Below the pieces are notes generated by a model, which had not been told where the DNA came from, did not search any database, and worked only from the letters and a program-made list of their open reading frames with translations. The position numbers were made by a program, and so were the translations under genes. Shown piece by piece: positions 6,679 to 11,729 of a stretch of DNA of 11,729 nucleotides. This DNA comes from Lysobacterales bacterium CG_4_10_14_3_um_filter_64_11 (lineage in GTDB: Bacteria > Pseudomonadota > Gammaproteobacteria > Xanthomonadales > Xanthomonadaceae): NCBI GenBank assembly GCA_002782905.1, contig PFJA01000274.1, forward strand, positions 3,687 through 15,415. Direction: 5' to 3'. How positions within the stretch are numbered: the first letter of the stretch is position 1; each line of letters opens with the position of its first letter.

Positions 6679-6910
6679 AAGTGTCCGCTTCGACCGTGAC
6701 AGCCTGTGGGTCGAGCTTTCCGACGGGCGCGTGTTGGGCGTTCCACTCGCGTGGTTCCCGCGCCTGCTGCACAGCTCCGCAGCGCAACGCAAACAGGTGC
6801 GCATCAGCCCTCGCGGGCTGCACTGGAAAGCACTCGACGAGGATATCTGCATCGCTGGACTACGCGCTGGACAAAGCTATTTGACCGGCGATCGCGATGT
6901 CGCCGCGTAG
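6656..6910 (+). CDS. DUF2442 domain protein
   Basis: Small 84-residue protein with the DUF2442 hallmarks: SLWVELSDGRVLGVPLAWFPRL (about 16-37) and a later GLHWKALDEDICIAGLRAG (54-72). Length is normal for the family. The ATG lies inside the 3' end of the DUF4160 gene with a 23-base overlap in another frame, so the two are probably made from one message. The biochemical function is not known; by the common pairing with DUF4160, it is often suspected to be the partner of a toxin-antitoxin-like pair. Its 3' end overlaps the remnant acetyltransferase gene on the opposite strand. Confidence 0.85.
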   Translation: MSSSVNAESVRFDRDSLWVELSDGRVLGVPLAWFPRLLHSSAAQRKQVRISPRGLHWKALDEDICIAGLRAGQSYLTGDRDVAA

Positions 6911-7082
6911 CTTGGCGCGCTGCGCCTTGGCCGCTTTTGCGTAGCCCGCTCGCGGCGCAACGACCAGAACGCAATCTCGTGACGCACGCGGTAGCCATTG
7001 CTGGCGTACAACGCGATCGCGCGGGTGTTGTGCGGGCGGACATGCAGAACCGGGTGTCGAGTGCGTTGCTGCTCATCGCGCC
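6877..7082 (-). pseudogene. C-terminal remnant of a GNAT acetyltransferase
   Basis: On the minus strand, VLHVRPHNTRAIALYASNGY followed by RVRHEIAFW is the end of a RimI-type GNAT domain (strand, then the N..A..lY...Gy motif). The acetyl-CoA loop and everything before are absent: upstream on this strand the homology stops near 7060, with the RidA leader beginning soon after. The residues after the GNAT end (to a stop at 6877-6879) are Arg-rich and non-homologous and overlap the DUF2442 gene. It is unrelated in position to the intact GNAT gene at 2409-2903. A short frame shift near 7045 could also have contributed to loss. The left and right limits are approximate. Confidence 0.7.
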
Positions 7083-7144
7083 GGCATAACGCCACCGCCA
7101 CGCCGCCCTGTATCCTCGTGCGAACCTCTCACTGGAAACCGGCC

Positions 7145-7531
7145 ATGACCCGCACCCTGATCAGTTCCGGCTCGCCGTACGAGCATGACATCGGCTATTC
7201 GCGCGCGGTGGTCGATGGCGAATGGGTATTCGTGTCCGGCACCACCGGCTTTGACTACGCCACCATGACCATCAGCGAGGATGTCGCCGAGCAGGCCGAG
7301 CAATGCCTGCACAACATCGCTGCGGCATTGGCACAGGCCAACGCATCGTTCGCCGATGTGGTGCGGGTGACCTATGTACTGCCCAATGCCGCCGACTTCG
7401 CGCCGTGCTGGCCGGTTTTGCGGCGCTACTTCGGCGAGGTGCGCCCGGCAGCGATGATGCTGTCAGCCGGGCTTGCCGATCCACGCATGAAGATCGAGAT
7501 CGAGGTAACCGCACGCAAGCGGGTTGGGTGA
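7145..7531 (+). CDS. RidA (YjgF/YER057c/UK114) family protein
   Basis: 128 residues, normal for the family, whose best known members hydrolyse reactive enamine/imine intermediates from PLP enzymes such as threonine dehydratase. Visible features: WVFVSGTTGFDYATMT (27-42), the helix with AEQCLHNIAAALAQANASFADVV (51-73), TYVLPNAADF, and RPAA (100-103), where Arg100 corresponds to the active-site Arg of RidA, with an Ile/Glu strand (MKIEIEVTA, 115-123) after it. The ATG at 7145 is preceded by a weak GGAAA; the frame is open 49 codons upstream but without homology. This subgroup (SSGSPYE..IGYSRAV) differs from E. coli RidA, so the exact substrate is open. The DUF167 gene lies 78 bp downstream in the same direction. 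Confidence 0.92.
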   Translation: MTRTLISSGSPYEHDIGYSRAVVDGEWVFVSGTTGFDYATMTISEDVAEQAEQCLHNIAAALAQANASFADVVRVTYVLPNAADFAPCWPVLRRYFGEVRPAAMMLSAGLADPRMKIEIEVTARKRVG

Positions 7532-7609
7532 ATGCACTGCGGCGCGTGCGTGGGCGCGCAGCGTCGGCGACAATGACGCGGCCATGTGCGCATCAGGAAT
7601 CAGCAGCCG

Positions 7610-7972
7610 ATGAAAAAACGGAAACCCACGGGCACCAGCAAAGCATCCGCTGCCGATGCGCAGCCGAACACGTTTTGTGCCTGGGACGGCGGCACCCTGG
7701 TGCTCAACATCCTCGGCAAGCCCAGCGCCAAGCGCGACGCCATCGGCAAGGCCAAAGGCGATCAGCTCAAGGTCAGCGTCACCGCCACGGCGGTTGCCGG
7801 CAAGGCGACCGATCACATGGTCGCATTTCTGGCGCGCGAGTTTGGTGTGACCGGCAAGGACATCACAGTGGTGTTCGGCCGCTTCAACGTCAACAAGCAG
7901 TTGCGTATCGCGGCGCCGAAAAAACTGCCCCCAGTGATTGCAGCGGAACTGGCGAAGCTGACGCTGGTTTAG
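7610..7972 (+). CDS. DUF167 (YggU-type) family protein
   Basis: 120 residues from ATG 7610 (a GTG at 7586 is an alternative; AGGA lies at 7595-7598, 11 bases before the ATG). Residues 27-102 match the small alpha/beta DUF167 fold: GKPSAKRDAIG, GDQLKVSVTATAVAGKA, MVAFLAREFGVTGKDITVV and NVNKQLRI. The usual PPV.GKAN segment is AVAGKAT here. The basic, Ala-rich N-terminus (residues 1-23) is an extension. The family function is unknown; structures of YggU exist, but no activity is established. Same strand as the RidA gene; the two could be co-transcribed. Confidence 0.85.
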   Translation: MKKRKPTGTSKASAADAQPNTFCAWDGGTLVLNILGKPSAKRDAIGKAKGDQLKVSVTATAVAGKATDHMVAFLAREFGVTGKDITVVFGRFNVNKQLRIAAPKKLPPVIAAELAKLTLV

Positions 7973-8129
7973 CGCTGCACTGCGCTCGATGCTGATCCAT
8001 GGACAGTGGTTGCGCACGCCTCGGCGCCAGCCCGCCGGCCTGCGCCGAGTGCTGGCTGCCGAAGCCATGTCGGTTCAAGCGCCAATGGCGCCGAACCGAC
8101 TGCGCTCCCACACGCCAATCAGCACTGTC
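7973..8129. other. Convergent intergenic gap rich in inverted repeats
   Basis: Between the 3' ends of the DUF167 gene (+) and the S8 peptidase gene (-). GGACAGTG (8001-8008) pairs with CACTGTCC (8123-8130), 114 bp apart and just at the peptidase stop. CTCGGCG (8020-8026) pairs with CGCCGAG (8043-8049). The strongest hairpin is listed separately. No gene is supported here; a role in bidirectional termination is possible. Confidence 0.6.
8069..8111. repeat. REP-like hairpin, possible bidirectional terminator
   Basis: GTCGGTTC (8069-8076) pairs with GAACCGAC (8093-8100); inside it GCGCC (8079-8083) pairs with GGCGC (8087-8091) around AAT. Read on the minus strand, it is preceded by GTGGGAGCGCA (8101-8111), a GTGG-type REP head that shares GT.GGAGCGCA with the inverted repeat at 2290-2344. 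There is no T-tract, so Rho-independent termination in the classical form is not shown. Confidence 0.6.
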
Positions 8130-11100
8130 CTAGCGACACTGCGCCGACTGCGATAGCAATTCCACCGGGCGATCCTGATTCCAACTGCCGCTCAGGCCGT
8201 TGCCGAGCGTGGCACTGACCGCCATCTGGGTCACCGTGTTGCCAACCAGCGTGCGGGTGCCGTTGCCGGCGCTGCTGCCCACCAGCGGCAGCGGCGCGGC
8301 AAAGGGACTGAAGCCCTTGAACCAGCTCAACGCCAGCGTGCTGCTGGCGTCGCTGAAAGGGCGCTGGGCAAACAGCCAGCGCGGAAACCCCTGCGCGTCG
8401 TAGACATACGGGATGAACACTTCCTGCGGGTTGCTGCCGCCAGTCACCAGGTAGGTATAACCAAAACCGGGCAAGCTGCTTGAATACCAGTGACCGCTGA
8501 CATCGAGCAATTGGCCGTTGCGGGTGGGGCAACCACCGCCCAGACGCTGCATCGGTTCCGAACCGCTGCGGCCATCAAGGTTGTAGCTCATCATCACGCG
8601 CGGCTCGCCGCTCGGCGCATTGCTGATCGGGGTCAGGATCACGTCACCGACATCACTGGTGGTGGTGGCGGCACCGTTCCACGTCACCCGCAACAGATCG
8701 GCACGCCACACGCCGTCGCCAGCGGGGATCGGTGCGATGGCAATGTACCAAGTAGGGGTCTGATCATCGAGATAGGAGTACCACAACACCACCCATTGAT
8801 CGGGCGGCAAGCCAGGCGGACCGGAGAAGTCAATGAAAATGCCATGGCCATCGCGATTGGCATTGGCATACTGGCCTGGCGGCAATGCCGGCGGGGCGTC
8901 ATGCGCAGTGATGGCAACGCTCACGCTCAGTGCCACCGGCGCAGCACCCGGATTGACTGGCGTCACATACCACCGCCCCGCTTGCAGGGTGGCTCCGGCG
9001 AGCACAATGGTCTCGTTGCCGGACGCCGTTACCGCCGACGCCTGCGCCTGATTGCGCGGCGGCGCGGCCGCAATGTTGGCATCGGCCGGGTTGGCCGCGC
9101 TCACCGATCGCGCCAGGTACAGATCGACATTACCCGCACTTTGCGTGCGGAAGGTGACCGCGGTGGCGTTCACCGGCACCTCGAAATACAAGCGATCCTG
9201 TGCCGCGCCGGCTGCCAGCGTCAGCGTATGTGCCAGCCCAGGGGTAAGGGCAAAGGCGGCAGCAGCATTGCCGCTGCGGCTGATCCGTATCGGGATCTCG
9301 GCAAGCGTGTTGCCGGCGACGTTCTGCGGACGCAGGAAGCCGATCCGGCGCTGCCCCGGCAACAAGCTGGCATCATCGTACGCAATCCGCACAGGCACGT
9401 TGGCACCGCTATCGGCATGGCCCGGCCCGGTTGCCACCAAGCTGCCATTGCTGGCTTCCAGCGGTGCGGCATACCACTCGACATCGACGCGGTCACTGCC
9501 GCTGTTGCCTGCCCTGAAACTCTGCGCCAACAACCAGTAGGTGGTTGCCGTGGCATTGCTGCGCACAATGAAATCGCAACTTTCGGTGGCGGTGATCGAC
9601 GTCGCGGCACACAGTTCTTCGGCACTGGCCGGCAGGCCGTTGCCATCGTCGTCGCGGCCAACGAACAGATCGATGTCGCCGGCACTCGGCGCGTTGAGAT
9701 TGACGCGGATACGGTAACTTGTTCGGCCGCTGGCCGGCGTGGCCGGGATGGTAATGGTGCGCACAAAGGTGCCGACGCCGAAACTGTCGTATTCCTGCAC
9801 CGGGGTCGGATCCTGCGCCAACAGCGGCGACTCGGCGAGCAGCGGTGCCAGCGGCGTGGTCAGGAAACGCGCATCGGGCAATGCCACCAGGCCCGACAGG
9901 CTGGTATCGAAAAAGCCGCGTTCACCGGCAGCAGCCGGCACCGTGATGCTCAGCGGCACGTTGCCCGGGCTGGCGAACACCGCGATCGGCAGGCTCAGCG
10001 TCGGGCGGCCAGCGCCACTGGCGTCGGTGAACATGGCCTGGCCATAGAGCCAATGCCCCACCAGCGCCGGATCGACGATCACAAAATTGAACGTGATACT
10101 GCGGCTGGCGGCGTTGCCCAGGGTGAATGCGGCCAGCGACGCGCTGGCGTTGACTCCCGCCGGCAGGTTCAGCGTCAGATTCCAACTGCCGCCGCCAGCC
10201 ATGTCGGTGACGGTGCGGCTGAGCGTGCAACTTTGGAAGCACTCCGGATGCGCCAGGCTCGGCAGGTTCAGGCCCTGCGCGGTGTTGACACTGGCTGCAC
10301 GAAATTGCGCACCGCTGACATTGAGATACAGACCTGCCGCGTTGGCGCGCTGCAGATCGATCATGCCGGCGCCCTGCTCATGCGCGTTCACCGCTACGCC
10401 ATTGGCATCGAGTACCGACGCGCGCGCACTGAGCACCAATGCCGAGACAATCTGGCTCGGATTCCAATTGGGATGTGTCGATTTCAACAATGCGGCGGCA
10501 CCGGCAACATGCGGCGTTGCCATCGAGGTGCCGCTGAGAAAGGCATGTGTCGCGTTGTTGGCGGTACCAGTGCCGGTTTGGCTGGCGGCAATGATGTTCA
10601 GGCCGGGCGCACTCAGGTCTGGTTTGATCACCCCCATCGGCAACACCGGGCCACGCGCACTGAAGTTGGCCAGGCGGTCGGCGTAGGCACTCTGGCGATC
10701 GCTGCGCGACCCTTGCAGACGGCCAAACTGGCCACTGCCATTCGCCATCCAGGCGCGCAGCACTGCCGCATCGGCGACGCCGAGGTGAATGCTTGGCAGC
10801 GGGTAATCATCGGCTTGCGTGCTTTCGCCATCACCGCCGTTGTTGAGCAGGATCATGCCGCTGCCGCCGGCTGCGCCGACATTGAATGCCTTGGCCTTGC
10901 GTGCATAGAAGCCGCGCTCGCACAGCACGTTCTCGCCGGTCCAGCGCCCGGCCGGCCACGGATTGCTGCTGCCGTTGGCGCCGTTGTCGACACTGCCACC
11001 CGTGCCGCACAAGGGAAACAGCGGGTCGCCCGCCAGCGCGACCATGCCGGTGGCCGAGGCACCCGCCCTGTTGCCGGCACCGACGAGCACACCGCCGCCG

Positions 11101-11729
11101 GGCAACGGTGCGTTGCCACCGGACAGCTCAAGCGTGTTGACGATGGCACGATCATGCGAAGCCGCCGCCACCGCCAACACCCACGGCGCATTGGCCGGGT
11201 CGCTTATCGAGCCTGGCCCGGCAGAACCGGCATTGCCCGCCGCCACCGCCGTTACCATGCCGGCATCGCGTGCGTTGAGCAAGGCCTCGGCATCTTCGGC
11301 GGCCGCATCCGGCTGCGCGCCAACGCCCAGCCATGGGTCGCCAGTCACCGCTTCGAGCTCGCTGGTGACCGAATAATTGAGCACCTGCACGCCATCGCTG
11401 ATCGCCTGCTCGATCGCCGCCAGCAACCAACTGCCACGACAACCGGCCACCACTTCGCACGCTTTGTAGCTGATCAGGTTGGCGCGCGGCGCCACACCCG
11501 ACATGGTTCCGGTGATTGGCGGCGGACCGGCAATGTTGAAAGTCACCGGATTGCCGGCAGCGGTGCTGGCGATGTGGGTACCGTGTCCCTCCCCATCCAG
11601 CCCGTTGTCGGCTTCTGCACTGCGGCTACCACTGGTAAAGTCGTAGATCCCGATCAACTTGCTGTTGCACTGAGCCTGGCCACTGCTGCACAGGCCGAAC
11701 AGCCGCCCTTTCGGGTTGCTGTGGGTAAA
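8130..11729 (-). CDS. Secreted S8 family (subtilisin-like) serine peptidase, N-terminus outside the window
   Basis: The frame is open to the right edge, giving 1199 visible residues (numbered here from the edge); an in-frame TTG at 11657 is not the start, because homology continues upstream (NPKGRLFGLCSSGQAQC, then KLIGIYDFTSG). Catalytic His49 lies in GEGHGTH, the oxyanion Asn166 in VAAGNAG, and the nucleophile Ser402 in SGTSMATPHVAGAAALL. The catalytic Asp, propeptide and signal peptide are beyond the edge. A PA-type insert lies between Asn and Ser (about 204-335); KPDLSAPG (369-376) precedes the Ser region. After the catalytic part come beta-rich domains (about 465-600), two PPC-like domains (about 650-760 and 835-940; the first with DDDGNG, possibly calcium binding), and two copies of a Trp/Tyr-rich module (952-1063 and 1079-1192). 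Likely exported protein-degrading enzyme; the substrate is unknown. Confidence 0.95.
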   Translation of the reverse strand, partial: FTHSNPKGRLFGLCSSGQAQCNSKLIGIYDFTSGSRSAEADNGLDGEGHGTHIASTAAGNPVTFNIAGPPPITGTMSGVAPRANLISYKACEVVAGCRGSWLLAAIEQAISDGVQVLNYSVTSELEAVTGDPWLGVGAQPDAAAEDAEALLNARDAGMVTAVAAGNAGSAGPGSISDPANAPWVLAVAAASHDRAIVNTLELSGGNAPLPGGGVLVGAGNRAGASATGMVALAGDPLFPLCGTGGSVDNGANGSSNPWPAGRWTGENVLCERGFYARKAKAFNVGAAGGSGMILLNNGGDGESTQADDYPLPSIHLGVADAAVLRAWMANGSGQFGRLQGSRSDRQSAYADRLANFSARGPVLPMGVIKPDLSAPGLNIIAASQTGTGTANNATHAFLSGTSMATPHVAGAAALLKSTHPNWNPSQIVSALVLSARASVLDANGVAVNAHEQGAGMIDLQRANAAGLYLNVSGAQFRAASVNTAQGLNLPSLAHPECFQSCTLSRTVTDMAGGGSWNLTLNLPAGVNASASLAAFTLGNAASRSITFNFVIVDPALVGHWLYGQAMFTDASGAGRPTLSLPIAVFASPGNVPLSITVPAAAGERGFFDTSLSGLVALPDARFLTTPLAPLLAESPLLAQDPTPVQEYDSFGVGTFVRTITIPATPASGRTSYRIRVNLNAPSAGDIDLFVGRDDDGNGLPASAEELCAATSITATESCDFIVRSNATATTYWLLAQSFRAGNSGSDRVDVEWYAAPLEASNGSLVATGPGHADSGANVPVRIAYDDASLLPGQRRIGFLRPQNVAGNTLAEIPIRISRSGNAAAAFALTPGLAHTLTLAAGAAQDRLYFEVPVNATAVTFRTQSAGNVDLYLARSVSAANPADANIAAAPPRNQAQASAVTASGNETIVLAGATLQAGRWYVTPVNPGAAPVALSVSVAITAHDAPPALPPGQYANANRDGHGIFIDFSGPPGLPPDQWVVLWYSYLDDQTPTWYIAIAPIPAGDGVWRADLLRVTWNGAATTTSDVGDVILTPISNAPSGEPRVMMSYNLDGRSGSEPMQRLGGGCPTRNGQLLDVSGHWYSSSLPGFGYTYLVTGGSNPQEVFIPYVYDAQGFPRWLFAQRPFSDASSTLALSWFKGFSPFAAPLPLVGSSAGNGTRTLVGNTVTQMAVSATLGNGLSGSWNQDRPVELLSQSAQCR
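8154..8876 (-). other. Tandem Trp/Tyr-rich C-terminal module of the S8 peptidase, two copies
   Basis: Copy 1 (8541-8876) and copy 2 (8154-8495) share a pattern: G-x-[YW], a Gly-rich stretch (DGHGIFIDF / PGFGYTYLV), an aromatic strand (VVLWYSY / VFIPYVY), and then D-x-Q-x-P-x-W-type turns, DDQTPTWYIAIA against DAQGFPRWLFAQR. Each copy ends with a strand and an SGS (SYNLDGRSGS / SATLGNGLSGS), then a Cys (visible residues 1067 and 1198). This suggests an internal duplication. Similar aromatic repeats occur at the C-termini of other secreted Lysobacterales proteins, from memory. A role in binding or surface sorting is an inference. Confidence 0.65.

Noticed and set aside
6998..7144. 49-codon upstream extension of the RidA-like gene
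   Set aside because: It is Cys/Arg-rich, lies opposite the GNAT remnant and has no family homology; ATG 7145 fits the usual start.
11655..11657. TTG as start of the S8 peptidase
   Set aside because: The frame and family homology continue to the edge (FTHSNPKGRLFGLCSSG), and the catalytic Asp region must lie upstream.

Overview
The window is GC-rich bacterial DNA, most likely from a gammaproteobacterium of the Lysobacterales (Xanthomonadales). The main reasons are the minus-strand gene order glyA, nrdR, GNAT acetyltransferase, ribD, ribE, which from memory is the arrangement in that order, the GTAG/GTGG-headed REP-like repeats, and a large secreted S8 peptidase with a Trp/Tyr-rich C-terminal region. 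The assignment is inferred; no rRNA or other marker is present.

Left edge (1-484): the first 69 codons of a REP-associated tyrosine transposase (RAYT, Y1/HUH family) run off the left edge on the minus strand. Upstream of it, just after the ribE stop codon, lies a compact array of direct repeats built from a 30-bp unit with two 8-bp palindromes. In many relatives ribBA and ribH follow ribE, so this looks like an insertion into, or replacement of, the tail of the riboflavin operon.

Housekeeping block (485-6205, all minus strand, so transcribed right to left): creD (inner membrane protein), glyA (serine hydroxymethyltransferase), nrdR (ribonucleotide reductase repressor), a GNAT acetyltransferase, ribD and ribE. 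nrdR/GNAT and ribD/ribE overlap by one base (TGATG), indicating translational coupling. A perfect 22-bp inverted repeat of the REP/BIME type sits between GNAT and ribD, and another REP-like hairpin lies between creD and glyA.

Accessory stretch (6206-7101): an overlapping DUF4160/DUF2442 pair on the plus strand, with an unclear start for the first gene, is followed by the 3' remnant of a second GNAT gene on the minus strand. The debris suggests turnover at this site.

Right part: plus-strand genes for a RidA-family protein and a DUF167 (YggU-type) protein, then a hairpin-rich 157-bp convergent gap, then an S8 (subtilisin-like) peptidase on the minus strand. It fills 8130-11729 and continues past the right edge. 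Its His and Ser catalytic residues and its oxyanion Asn are visible; the catalytic Asp, signal peptide and start lie outside. Its C-terminus carries two tandem copies of a Trp/Tyr-rich module.

No wholly new multi-gene system is evident. The strongest leads are the RAYT with its repeat array at the broken rib operon, the DUF4160/DUF2442 pair with an altered His motif, and the tandem C-terminal module of the peptidase.
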